Part shown: positions 1 to 8,280 of the stretch, one piece after another
Layout of the letters: each line of letters starts with the position of its first letter
Numbering within the stretch: position 1 is the stretch's first letter
DNA from: Candidatus Zixiibacteriota bacterium
Lineage (GTDB): Bacteria; Zixibacteria; MSB-5A5; GN15; FEB-12
Length of the DNA stretch: 9,313 bases
Direction of reading: 5' to 3'
NCBI GenBank assembly: GCA_030591625.1
Contig: JAUVAR010000087.1
Coordinates: 1 to 9,313 of the forward strand
Translations under genes and position numbers: made by a program
The notes under the pieces: model-generated
Told to the model about the DNA's origin: nothing
The model's database searches: none
The model's input: the letters and a program-made list of their open reading frames with translations, nothing else

Positions 1-14
1 AGCCGTTGTGCGCG

Positions 15-854
15 TCAATGCTCATCCGGCATGGGGGTGTCGGCGGGGGGCGGCTCGGCGGGTGGCACGAACTGGAAGGTGAATCCGCGGCGGGCCAGGG
101 CGGCTTGCACGTCGGCGACTTCCAGGGCTTCGGGGGTGGTGCCCAGTGCGACGGCCATTGCCGCGGCTTCGCCGCAGGCGTCGCCGGTCATCGCCACGGC
201 GTGGATCACGCGCGTGACTTCCCACGGGTCGCCCGCCTCGGACGCCATGCAGCGGCCGGCCACGAGCAGCCCGCGCAGCTTGCGCGGCAGCAGCGCGCCG
301 TAGGGCACGGCCCAGACCTCGCCGGGGCGCCACCAGTTGGCGACGCTGCCGATGCTGTCGCTGCGGTTGACGTTCACGTCGTCGGCGCGGATCGTCGCCT
401 GCCCGTCGATGCGTCGCGTCGTGCGGAAGTCGGCCATCGTCGGTAGCGCGATCGGGAAGCTCTGACTGCGTCCGGAGTCGCCGAGCTCGGCCTGCTCGGC
501 GGCGTACTTCTCGCGCAGCAGCCGGCGGCTTTCGGTGACGAACTCCGAGACGTCGCTGCCCTTCGTGCCGAGGAACTTGCGCATCCCTTCCGGATGCCCC
601 GCGCCGGTGTTGCCGGCGCCGACGCTGACGACTCGGGTGAACGGCTCGCAGGAGTCGGTCTCGATGGAGTCTGCGGCCTTGGACAACGACACGCCGAGCG
701 ACCAGAGCGAGAGCCAGTTGTCCTGCTCGATGCAAGGTGCGCCGGCGAACCGCGCCAGATCCGCGTCGCCGGTGGCGTCGACGAACGCGCGGGCGGTGAC
801 GAGCCCGCGCCCGCTCTTGTTCTCCACCTCGATGCCCGTCAGCCGGCTGCCATT
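15..854 (-). CDS. FAD-dependent oxidoreductase, C-terminal fragment (5' end missing at junction)
   Basis: This is the C-terminal part, about 279 residues, of a flavoprotein that resembles the FAD_oxidored-type family of FAD-dependent oxidoreductases. The visible motifs are DATGDADLARFAGAP shortly after the fragment begins and, near the end, GLLVAGRCMASEAGDPWEV, followed by a TRVIHAVAMTGDACGEAAA stretch. These match the second FAD-contacting region that closes the Rossmann-like fold in this family. The N-terminal GxGxxG dinucleotide-binding loop, which should come first, is absent because the gene is cut at the composition break. The frame stays open upstream to an ATG at 918-920, but those 22 or so residues come from antisense AT-rich sequence and are not part of the protein. 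The stop is TGA at 15-17. The substrate is unknown and no neighbour from the same genome is visible. GC-rich third codon positions support real coding in this frame. Family call is good; function is not assignable. Confidence 0.8.
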   Translation of the reverse strand, partial: NGSRLTGIEVENKSGRGLVTARAFVDATGDADLARFAGAPCIEQDNWLSLWSLGVSLSKAADSIETDSCEPFTRVVSVGAGNTGAGHPEGMRKFLGTKGSDVSEFVTESRRLLREKYAAEQAELGDSGRSQSFPIALPTMADFRTTRRIDGQATIRADDVNVNRSDSIGSVANWWRPGEVWAVPYGALLPRKLRGLLVAGRCMASEAGDPWEVTRVIHAVAMTGDACGEAAAMAVALGTTPEALEVADVQAALARRGFTFQFVPPAEPPPADTPMPDEH

Positions 855-858
855 TCTT
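838..858. other. Abrupt composition break / chimeric junction
   Basis: Left of this point the sequence is strongly GC-rich and encodes a FAD oxidoreductase lacking its N-terminal part. Right of it the sequence is AT-leaning and encodes an amidohydrolase-like protein lacking its own stop codon. The amidohydrolase frame reads natural-looking sequence up to KKYRAKKWQ (ending near 847) and then turns into arginine-rich nonsense that is the FAD gene read in the wrong frame. The FAD frame becomes family-like from about NGSRLTGIEVEN (codon for N at 852-854). The exact base cannot be fixed, because the minus-strand GGCAGCCGGCTG around 840-851 could belong to either parent. No insertion sequence, tRNA or direct repeat is seen at the joint. 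Confidence 0.85.
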
Positions 859-2133
859 GGCACGATATTTCTTGAACAGCTCTTTTTGTTTACTATTGAG
901 ATCAATAGTCTTGCCGTCAATGTACATTGCCGTCACACGATGGCCAATATAATCGAGCAGATCACCCTCAGACACTATCAACGTGGCCGATTTGCCAACT
1001 TCGAGCGAACCGTAGTTATCGTCGATGCCAAGTATCTCGGCAACCGAGAGAGTCACAGAACGCAGCGCTTCATTGGGATCAAGACCGTATCCAACAGCCT
1101 GTCCCGCCTGGAATGGAAGGTTCCTCGCACCCCATGAGCCAAACGCCCCAAGACAGAATTTGACACCAGCTTCAGCCAAAATAGCCGGAACCTTAAATGG
1201 TGTGTCATAGGCGTAGTCGGAACGCTGGGGGAGAGTGAGGACAGTACTAAATATAACCGGAACATTATTCTCTTTAAGCAGGTCGGTACATTTCCATGCT
1301 TCACGACCGCCGACTAAAATCATGCGAAGTCCCATCTCTTTGCAAAATGCTACCGCTTCATCAATTTGACGGTAGTCGCTGGCAGCAATATAAAGTGGAA
1401 GTTCTCCCGTAAAGAGTGGTTCCATCGCTTCGAGTCTGATATCAGTCTTAGTTTTTGGATCTGCTTTTTTCACAATATGATATGCTCGTGCCCGATCAAA
1501 AATATCCTTGAGAGATTCACGGTTCTTTGCCATATCTTTTCGTTGCTCTTCGGCCGAGCGCGACTCCCACCAACCAGTTCTAATGCCTACCGATGGCCAG
1601 TTCATGTGAAGGCCATCAATCAACTTCACACCGGCATCTTCAACAGTCCAGCCATCGAGATGCAAGATTGATGAACGTCCACGCAGAAGCGACCCACCCG
1701 GAGCTACCTGTACAGTTGTAATACCGTTGGCGCGAACCGTCGGTAGTAGTTCCGAATCAGGGTTGTAGGCAGTAAATGCTTTTACCTCGGGAGTGTTACG
1801 TCCGCGCTCTCTGGTGTCGTTGGTTGCACGCACAGCGCCAATCTCTGTAAGACCCAGAGTTGTAACAGCACCAATCATTCCGGGATATATCTTTTTACCT
1901 GTCACATCAATGACTTCACAACCTGTCGGTGCACTGATTGATTGTTCAATCATGACAATCTTGCCATTTTCAAATAGTATGTCTGTTCCTACAAGAACAG
2001 TTCCATTACCAGTATGAATATCACCACCGGTCAACAAGATTGCATTACTTTGATCGACTGCAGGAAGATAATCGTGCGCCATTAGTGATGCGCTTATAAG
2101 TGCAATAATTAAGAAAATACTAACGCGTTTCAT
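847..2133 (-). CDS. Exported amidohydrolase-like protein, second of a pair, 3' end cut at junction
   Basis: About 429 residues of an amidohydrolase-superfamily protein. MKRVSIFLIIALISASLMA is a clear signal peptide, so the protein is predicted to be periplasmic or exported. A small beta domain follows (AILLTGGDIHTGNG, residues 31-44), then VTGKKIYPGMIGAVTTLGL (78-95), where the family normally carries the HxH metal ligands. Here the site reads GAVTT, with no histidine. EIGAVRATNDTRERGRN (97-113) and the closing GSLEVGKSATLIVSEGDLL (375-393) are typical of the family. Known members of this type run about 430 residues and end just after a YRxKK-like helix, so only a few residues and the stop are probably missing. 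The frame stays open to 22, but everything below about 847 is foreign sequence in the wrong frame, so a 703-residue product would be artificial. ATG at 2131-2133 is supported by AGGAGG five bases upstream. It overlaps the upstream gene by 14 bases. Catalytic activity is doubtful without metal ligands. Confidence 0.85.
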
Positions 2134-5100
2134 AGGTGCCTCCTCTCAATTCGCCTTTGTTGGCGTTAGTCATCGAATTGTCTCCGTGTGGTTTTTTGCC
2201 ATTCCCCTTCTTATCGTCTTTCTTCTTACCATTATCATTGGCACCGAGAACCTTCTGGATCAAGTTAGCACGTTCTTCTTTTATCTGTACGCGCATCTCT
2301 TTGTCGGTTTCGATGTCAAAGAATTTGCGACCATCAATCCATGTCTGTTCAGCATGCGAATAAATCGAGAGCGGGTCACCGTCCCAGATTACAAAATCAG
2401 CATCCTTACCTTTCTTGAGTGATCCAACCCATTGATCGGATTCAAGCATCTTAGCTGGATTGATCGTTACAAGTTTGAGTGCTTCAGCCGGTTCCATTCC
2501 ACAATACATAACTGATTTTGCAGCTTCCTGATTCAGACGTCGTCCCAATTCACCCGAATCAGAATTGACCGCAGTCAGGACACCTTTCTCAACTAAGATA
2601 CAGGTGTTATACGGAATCGCATCATACACTTCAAATTTATAGGCCCACCAGTCGGAGAAGGTAGAGGCACCAGCTCCATGCGCGGCCATCTCGTCAGCAA
2701 CTTTGTATCCTTCTAAGATATGTGTGAACGTTCTCACGCTAAACCCAAACTCTTCGGCGAGACGCATCAGCATCAGAACTTCAGACTGTACATACGAATG
2801 ACAGGTGATAGCCATTCTACCTTCAAGAATATCAACCAAAGCATCAAGCTCAAGATTGCGACGTGGTGGTACAGTAGATTCTTTCGCTTTGCGAGACAGC
2901 TTACTGTTCGCTGTCCATTCATCACTATAATCTACAGCAGCGAGGAAACGGTCACGTATAAATGATTCAACACCCATTCTTGTCTGGGGGTAACGAACCG
3001 TAAATTCTGATCCCCAATTAGATTGCTTCACGTTTTCGCCGAGAGCAAATTTTATAGATGGAGGAGCAGGTTTGAATTTCATCTCCTCAGGTGCCATTCC
3101 CCAGCGTAGCTTCAGAACTTGCGCCTGTCCGCCAATCGGGTTGGCAGAACCATGCAAAGCCCGAAGCATTGTCGTGCCACCGGCAATAGCATAATAGATT
3201 CTACTCTGGTCAGGATTGATAACATCCCCGATTCGAACTTCTGCCGATGATGAATGAGTCCCCTCGTTGACATTCCCTCCGACAGCGGTGTGCGAGTGTT
3301 CATCTATAATTCCAGGTGTCACATGTTTGCCGGAAGCATCTATCACTCGAATATTTTTATCGGCTGTCAGGTTGGGACCTACATCTGTGATTTTGCCATT
3401 TTGAATCAACAAATCTGAATTGTACAAAATACCTTCATCTTCAGATGTCCAAATTGTTGCATTCTTTACAAGAACATCTTCCTGAGCAGGGAAGTTTTCT
3501 GTTCCAAACGCAATATTTGGATAAGTCAGACGTGATACAAAAGAAATGTCAGTATCTTCCTTCTCAGGATTTTCTTCGTCTTCATCGTCAGCTTCTTCTT
3601 CAGTTGTAGCAACAGTTGCTTTCCATTCAAGCTCACCGTAATCAACCGAGACCCATCGTCCGAGAAGATTTCCATCTTGGATGCGTCCGGTAAATCGAGA
3701 CAATCCCTTTATTCCGAGTGTGTCGAGTTTTGCCGAGAAATGAATCTTATCGATTCCAACTTGCACAGATTTCAGATCGACACTATTTGAGTCGAGCGAG
3801 ATTGAACCTTTCAAACTTGTCGGTTCACCCTTTAGCTTCAATTTAAGGGACAGATCAAGAATTGCAAGATCATAGGTCCCACCGAAAATTGTCTGATTGA
3901 GAGTTTTGAAACTTGTTTTTTGACCCGATGTCCAAGTCGAATAAATTGTTACTTTCTCTTCGAAAATATCACCATCACATACAAAGAAATTAGCCAGTTT
4001 CCCTTTCTCAAGTGTTCCGGTAAGATTACTCACACCGAGAATATCAGCAGGAACTGTCGTGAGTGCAGCGAGCGCGTTCTTTTTCGTAAGGCCGTTCTTA
4101 ACCGCAGAACGAAGATTTTTTATAAATGATGATTTCTTCTTAAGACCAATAGTTGTAAGAGCGAACTTCACACCAGCATTCTCAAGCGTGGCCGCATTGA
4201 AAGGTGCCCGTTCCCAATGACGGAGAGTGGCCAGGGAGACATCAAGTTCATCTTCGAGTGTCGAAACTTCCGGTTTCTTAGGATAGTCAAGTGGAATGAT
4301 AAGAGTTCTTCCGAGAGCCTTAATTTCGTTCAGCCGTTTATATTCACGTCCTGAACCTACATGAACAATGTCAAACCCAAATTCTCTTGCTACAATATCA
4401 GCACGGAGAATTTCAAGCTCTGCATTAGTTGCAAATATGAAAGTGCTCGTTTTATAATTTTCGAGGGCTTTAATAGTTGAATTAAATTCCGGCATTTCTT
4501 GTTCAGAATTTTTACTGTAAGCTTTATATGCAGACTTATACCAGTCAGCATCTAAGAATGTCTGGCGCAGGAGTGCGATTGTACCCATCTGCGAACTTGG
4601 ATACTGTTGATTTGAGCTCCCTTTGTCGAACGATGCAACAGGAAGGCCATCAGACAAAAGGACCATCTCATTAGGAATGCCATCACCAAGCGAGGCAACA
4701 AACGAACGGCCTCGAAGCACACCATCATGTTTGGATGAACCAACAGTTGTGAAACCGAGTTCTAAAAACTTCTTAGCCGCATCTGAGTCGGTCTCAAAAT
4801 AGTTCACCCACGATTTCTCGGCATGAAGCGCATCGTTCCACGCTTTTGCGCCTTTTCTGTTCCCTTCATAAACAGGAGTGCGTGAACGACCACGAGATTT
4901 TTTGTTTAAGTCTCCAACCGATCCCATCCCATACTCGGTGTATGGATCAATGAAGCCGGGGTAGATTGATTTCCCATCCAGATCGATTACAAAAGCACCT
5001 TCCGGTGTGTCAAGAATTTTGCCAACAGCTACAACGAGACCATCTTTGATAATCAAGGTAGCTGAGTCAATTGTCATCTCTGGAGAGATTGTGATCTTAG

Positions 5101-5215
5101 CGTTGATAAACGCCAGATGCTGCGCACTATTATCTCTTATGCCAAAATCAGGTGTCGTTTCAGCGAGTAGTGAGCCGCAGATTAAAAATGTCAGTAGGAA
5201 TAATAGATTTTTCAT
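2120..5215 (-). CDS. Exported tandem-domain amidohydrolase (about 1031 residues)
   Basis: A large amidohydrolase-superfamily protein with two amidohydrolase domains. From the ATG at 5213-5215 it begins with signal peptide MKNLLFLLTFLICGSLLA, so it is probably periplasmic or exported. Domain 1 (about residues 30-435) has GKSIYPGFIDPYTEYG, where the expected HxH is replaced by Y92-T-E94. A beta-rich insert follows (about 440-535), then an acidic linker (about 538-556, rich in E and D). Domain 2 (about 580-975) keeps the metal-site signature: PGIIDEHSHT with H640 and H642, H806 in ITCHSY, H832 in TFTHILEG and D886 in NSDSGE. It closes with KKGKDADFVIWDGDPL. A lysine-rich tail (about 995-1010) precedes the stop at 2120-2122. 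The substrate is unknown; relatives include imidazolonepropionase- and dipeptidase-like enzymes. The frame also has an ATG at 5264-5266 that would add 17 basic residues. Neither start has a Shine-Dalgarno site, and I chose the one that gives a standard signal peptide. Confidence 0.88.
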   Translation of the reverse strand: MKNLLFLLTFLICGSLLAETTPDFGIRDNSAQHLAFINAKITISPEMTIDSATLIIKDGLVVAVGKILDTPEGAFVIDLDGKSIYPGFIDPYTEYGMGSVGDLNKKSRGRSRTPVYEGNRKGAKAWNDALHAEKSWVNYFETDSDAAKKFLELGFTTVGSSKHDGVLRGRSFVASLGDGIPNEMVLLSDGLPVASFDKGSSNQQYPSSQMGTIALLRQTFLDADWYKSAYKAYSKNSEQEMPEFNSTIKALENYKTSTFIFATNAELEILRADIVAREFGFDIVHVGSGREYKRLNEIKALGRTLIIPLDYPKKPEVSTLEDELDVSLATLRHWERAPFNAATLENAGVKFALTTIGLKKKSSFIKNLRSAVKNGLTKKNALAALTTVPADILGVSNLTGTLEKGKLANFFVCDGDIFEEKVTIYSTWTSGQKTSFKTLNQTIFGGTYDLAILDLSLKLKLKGEPTSLKGSISLDSNSVDLKSVQVGIDKIHFSAKLDTLGIKGLSRFTGRIQDGNLLGRWVSVDYGELEWKATVATTEEEADDEDEENPEKEDTDISFVSRLTYPNIAFGTENFPAQEDVLVKNATIWTSEDEGILYNSDLLIQNGKITDVGPNLTADKNIRVIDASGKHVTPGIIDEHSHTAVGGNVNEGTHSSSAEVRIGDVINPDQSRIYYAIAGGTTMLRALHGSANPIGGQAQVLKLRWGMAPEEMKFKPAPPSIKFALGENVKQSNWGSEFTVRYPQTRMGVESFIRDRFLAAVDYSDEWTANSKLSRKAKESTVPPRRNLELDALVDILEGRMAITCHSYVQSEVLMLMRLAEEFGFSVRTFTHILEGYKVADEMAAHGAGASTFSDWWAYKFEVYDAIPYNTCILVEKGVLTAVNSDSGELGRRLNQEAAKSVMYCGMEPAEALKLVTINPAKMLESDQWVGSLKKGKDADFVIWDGDPLSIYSHAEQTWIDGRKFFDIETDKEMRVQIKEERANLIQKVLGANDNGKKKDDKKGNGKKPHGDNSMTNANKGELRGGTYETR
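2139..2144 (-). promoter_or_regulatory. Strong Shine-Dalgarno site of the second amidohydrolase gene
   Basis: The minus strand reads AGGAGG followed by CACCT and the ATG at 2131-2133, a spacing of five bases. The site lies inside the last codons of the upstream amidohydrolase gene, and the two frames overlap by 14 bases. This fixes the start and suggests coupled translation. It is the only full consensus site among the genes in this window. Confidence 0.8.
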
Positions 5216-5333
5216 AGAACGAATAATAATAACTTTGATGCGTCGGCGCAATTGATTGTCGGCCATGAAATCGATGTATGTTTTTCAGTGTGAATTAGAA
5301 CAGAGAAGTTGTAAATCTTTTAAACAGGACGAC
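5216..5333. other. 118-base gap between acetoacetyl-CoA synthetase and the amidohydrolase pair
   Basis: This is the only sizeable gap between genes in the window. It is AT-rich and holds no convincing hairpin with a T-run, and no clear -35/-10 pair in either the sigma-70 or the Bacteroidetes style on the minus strand. The length suggests that the amidohydrolase pair could have its own promoter and be a separate unit from the three upstream genes, but the sequence does not settle this. If the upstream ATG at 5264-5266 is used, the gap shrinks to 67 bases. Confidence 0.5.
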
Positions 5334-7298
5334 TTAGGCTGTATTTAGAGCTGAAAGGCTTTTGAAGAAGGATAAGGATTCTGGATTTGCTAGAGCTGAC
5401 AAATTGGTAACAGGCTCTCCATGAATCACTTTACTTACCGCCAATTCGACTTTTTTTCCACTTAGTGTGCGAGGAATATCTTCAACTTCAATAATGATTG
5501 CGGGGAGATGACGAGGTGAAGCATGAGATCGGATTTGATCTTTTATTTTCTGCTTGAGCGTCTCATCAAGTTGAACATTGTCAGCAGTAACAACAAAAAG
5601 CACCAACCTTGTATCATTGTCAACGCGCTGACCAATTACTATAGATTCGTTAATTTCTTGCATCGACTCAACAGGTCCATAGATTTCCGAGGTTCCAATC
5701 CGTACACCACCCGGATTTAATGTCGCATCCGAACGACCATAGACAATAACTCCATTATGATCTGTGATCTTAATGAAATCACCATGATGCCAAACGTCAG
5801 GGTATTTATCAAAGTAGGATGCACTATATTTCTTTAGATCAGGATCATTCCAAAACCTAACCGGCATTGATGGCACCGGCGCGGTGCAGACAAGTTCACC
5901 AACTTGGTTTGTAATTGAGTTGCCCTTGTCATCATAAGTTTCAACTTTCATACCAAGACCACGACATTGAATTTCATTCTCATAAACGGGTCCGTTTGGA
6001 TTACCGAGCATGAAACATGAAACTATATCAGTCCCGCCAGAAATAGATGCAAGCTGCAAGTCAGATTTCACATTGTTATAAACCCAGTTGTAATTTTGGG
6101 CCGAGAGGGGAGAGCCTGTCGAGAGGATAGCATTCAATGCAGAAAGATCGCAACTCTCCATAGGGGAAAACCGAACATTCTGACAACTGCTCAAGAATTT
6201 TGGTGAAGTTCCAAAGACTGAAATCTTTTCACGTTCGGTAAGTTTCCACAATGTTCCAATGTCAGGGAAAACCGGACTGCCATCATACAGTACAATAGTT
6301 GTTCCAATGAAAAGTGCGCCCACCAACCAGTTCCACATCATCCATCCACAAGTTGTGAAATAGAATAGCACATCGTCACGGTTCAAGTTGGTGTGAAGAT
6401 TATGTTCTTTGTAATGCTGAAGCAAAGTGCCACCTGCTCCATGAACAATACATTTTGGTACACCTGTTGTTCCGGATGAGTATAAAATATATACAGGGTG
6501 ATCAAAATCGAACTGTTCAAATGAATGCTTTGCAGTTGAATCATGCAGGAGATCATTCCAACCAAGTTCGTTCTTGTCAATTTCGAAATTATCAGTATCA
6601 CAAAATTGTACAATAACAAGATGTTCAATTGAACCAATTTCATTATGAAGCCTTCTTGCTCGATCAACAACGTTATGTATTTTTCCGCCATAGCGATATG
6701 CATCAACCGTTACAAGGAGTTTAGGTTCGATTTGACCAAAGCGATCTTTGACACCCAAATATCCAAAATCAGGTGAACATGACGAAAAAAGTGCACCAAT
6801 AGAAGTTACTGCAAGCATCAGCACAATAGTTTCGGGGATATTTGGCATATAAGCTGCCACCCTGTCACCTTTGCATATTCCTAAACGCCTGAGGCCGGCT
6901 GTGCACGATGCAACTTGTTTGTTTAACTCTTGGTATGTTAATCGTACAGGCTTTCGTGATTCACTATAGGCAACAATCGCTTCACCGTTGTCATTATACC
7001 TCAACAGATTTTCTGCAAAGTTAAGTTTTGTCCCCTCAAACCATTTCGCACCAGGCATTGTACGACTTGAAAGAACTTTGTCGTACCTGCCTGTATGAAC
7101 TAATCCGGAATCATCGAGGATTGTCTGCCAGAAATCTTCAATATTATTGACCGACCAATCGTACAACTCATCATACTGTTTGAATGATTTGTTGAAGCGG
7201 GTATTTACGAGCTTGATAAAGGATGTAAGATTGGTTCCGGCGATTCGTTCATCTGATGGTTGCCAGAGTAATTTATTGTTTTGAATATCCGAATTCAT
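5334..7298 (-). CDS. Acetoacetyl-CoA synthetase (acetoacetate--CoA ligase, EC 6.2.1.16)
   Basis: A cytoplasmic adenylate-forming enzyme that converts acetoacetate, ATP and CoA into acetoacetyl-CoA, AMP and pyrophosphate. The 654-residue length is normal for the family, and the N-terminus (LLWQPSDERIAGTNLTSF) matches its usual opening, which supports the ATG at 7296-7298. The visible motifs, in order, are KWFEGTKLNFAENLL (85-99), the phosphate loop YSSGTTGVPK (273-282), FTTCGWMMWNWLVGAL (314-329) typical of this subfamily, SGGTD (420-424), HGD (505-507), GRSDATLNPGGVRIG (521-535), and SGKKVE (613-618) with the catalytic lysine region. It starts 12 bases after the flavin reductase gene, with no clear Shine-Dalgarno site, so it is probably the third gene of an operon with the fumarylacetoacetase. 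It would activate the acetoacetate released by that enzyme, which can then be split by thiolase. It could equally serve ketone-body or polyhydroxybutyrate turnover. The gene is often named aacS or acsA in other bacteria. Confidence 0.94.
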   Translation of the reverse strand: MNSDIQNNKLLWQPSDERIAGTNLTSFIKLVNTRFNKSFKQYDELYDWSVNNIEDFWQTILDDSGLVHTGRYDKVLSSRTMPGAKWFEGTKLNFAENLLRYNDNGEAIVAYSESRKPVRLTYQELNKQVASCTAGLRRLGICKGDRVAAYMPNIPETIVLMLAVTSIGALFSSCSPDFGYLGVKDRFGQIEPKLLVTVDAYRYGGKIHNVVDRARRLHNEIGSIEHLVIVQFCDTDNFEIDKNELGWNDLLHDSTAKHSFEQFDFDHPVYILYSSGTTGVPKCIVHGAGGTLLQHYKEHNLHTNLNRDDVLFYFTTCGWMMWNWLVGALFIGTTIVLYDGSPVFPDIGTLWKLTEREKISVFGTSPKFLSSCQNVRFSPMESCDLSALNAILSTGSPLSAQNYNWVYNNVKSDLQLASISGGTDIVSCFMLGNPNGPVYENEIQCRGLGMKVETYDDKGNSITNQVGELVCTAPVPSMPVRFWNDPDLKKYSASYFDKYPDVWHHGDFIKITDHNGVIVYGRSDATLNPGGVRIGTSEIYGPVESMQEINESIVIGQRVDNDTRLVLFVVTADNVQLDETLKQKIKDQIRSHASPRHLPAIIIEVEDIPRTLSGKKVELAVSKVIHGEPVTNLSALANPESLSFFKSLSALNTA

Positions 7299-7310
7299 AT
7301 CTGTTTGGAT

Positions 7311-8270
7311 TCAAATTGATTCTGCATAGACAAGAAGCTGCCATGCGAGTTCTCTCTGTCTGAATTCAAGAGCCCTTCGTGCGGCGAGAATCAACAAACG
7401 TGTTGCTTGCTTTGAATCAGTAGTTTTCGATGCGAGAGCAATACTTATCATTCGTTTATAATCGCCGTTCTGTTCACACCTAAAAAATTCGTTCGTTGTC
7501 CCTTTTGCAGGCGTGTAAATCGAAAGGGATTTAGTTGCATCCTCGACAGTAGGCATAGTTGTTTGAAGTGCGAGTTGTGCTTTATTGTTAGCGTTTAATA
7601 TATCAGATAATTTGATAAAGTCAGGCAGCTGATCCCAACCAAGAGGAATTGCAGAGTCCGGTTTTGGTAACTCAAAGAGAGCGCTCTCGGAAGCATGGGC
7701 ATAAAAGTTGCCACCCATTCTCGCAACTGCGTCAAGCTTACGTGGGTCTATACGACCGTTAGTTAAAATGTCATCCGAAATATGAAAACGTACAACTTCG
7801 CAAATAGCAAGATTACCAGCACCGCCCTCAGTTCCGAGCTCAACCATCTGTGTTAACTTGCATTCCATCTGAAACGGGGATTCATTCACACGTGGTGGAG
7901 CAACGATATCAGACGGTACAATTGTAAGACCGGACTTTTCAAATTCATTTATACCTTCGCCATATTCAGCCGAAGCAAGATTTACCTGTTCTACTATAGA
8001 GTGAGTTACTGTTTGAACTACACACTCGCCGTTTGCAACGATGTTTTCATAAGTATGTTTTGTTGTGTTATCACGCACTCTACGAGATGCCGAGAATGCA
8101 ATCGTTGGTGGATTTGCTCCGAATGCGTTAAAGAATGAAAACGGCGAGAGGTTAGGAATACCACCTGCAGATAATGTTGAGACGAGTGCAATAGGTCTTG
8201 GTCCCACGCCACCAAGAAGCGCCGCAAAAACATCCTTGACAGATGCGGAGGCCGGGTCGATAATTTTCAC
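7311..8270 (-). CDS. Flavin reductase-like (FMN-binding split-barrel) protein with C-terminal extension
   Basis: Residues about 10-170 form a flavin reductase-like domain of the DIM6/NTAB type, which binds FMN in a split beta-barrel. The visible signatures are VGPRPIALVST (22-32), NLSPFSFFNAFGANPPTIAFS (40-60), DNTTKHTYEN (67-76), NLAICEVV (153-160) and RMGGNFY (184-190). The remaining 120 or so residues, from PKPDSAIPLGW, look mostly helical (for example RLLILAARRALEF, 291-303) and are an extension I cannot assign. The GTG at 8268-8270 is preferred as start: it gives MKIIDP, the usual opening of this family, and has AAGG ten bases upstream. A TTG at 8277-8279 in the same frame would add three residues but sits directly against the AAGG. 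The gene lies 15 bases after the fumarylacetoacetase stop and 12 bases before acetoacetyl-CoA synthetase, so it is probably co-transcribed with both. The reaction is unknown: it may supply reduced flavin to a partner or act as a flavoenzyme in aromatic catabolism. Confidence 0.85.
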   Translation of the reverse strand: MKIIDPASASVKDVFAALLGGVGPRPIALVSTLSAGGIPNLSPFSFFNAFGANPPTIAFSASRRVRDNTTKHTYENIVANGECVVQTVTHSIVEQVNLASAEYGEGINEFEKSGLTIVPSDIVAPPRVNESPFQMECKLTQMVELGTEGGAGNLAICEVVRFHISDDILTNGRIDPRKLDAVARMGGNFYAHASESALFELPKPDSAIPLGWDQLPDFIKLSDILNANNKAQLALQTTMPTVEDATKSLSIYTPAKGTTNEFFRCEQNGDYKRMISIALASKTTDSKQATRLLILAARRALEFRQRELAWQLLVYAESI

Positions 8271-8280
8271 GCCAGCCAAG

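Noticed and set aside
22..846. Continuation of the amidohydrolase frame as a 275-residue arginine-rich domain
   Set aside because: This stretch is the FAD oxidoreductase gene read in a shifted frame. Its Arg/Ala-rich, low-complexity character is what wrong-frame GC-rich DNA gives, while the other frame contains clear flavoprotein motifs.
1..860. GC-rich segment as a horizontally acquired island in the host genome
   Set aside because: A transferred segment would normally show a boundary between genes, a mobile element or an attachment site. Here both genes are cut in mid-frame with nothing at the joint, so a chimera is the simpler explanation, though not proven.
6..875. Several plus-strand open frames across the GC-rich end
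   Set aside because: Stop codons are rare in GC-rich DNA, so long open frames opposite a real gene are expected. The translations are Gly/Ala/Arg/His-rich and show no recognisable domain.
535..1137. A 200-residue plus-strand frame crossing the composition break
   Set aside because: It runs antisense to two better-supported genes, has no family motif, and changes character at the junction.
5216..5333. Promoter or terminator in the largest gap between genes
   Set aside because: A TTTACA-like hexamer is present on the minus strand, but no -10 element stands at proper spacing. I found no stable hairpin followed by a T-run.
8271..8279. TTG start for the flavin reductase, giving three more residues
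   Set aside because: It lies one base from the only AAGG and adds residues not typical of the family. The GTG at 8268-8270 gives the usual MKIIDP opening.
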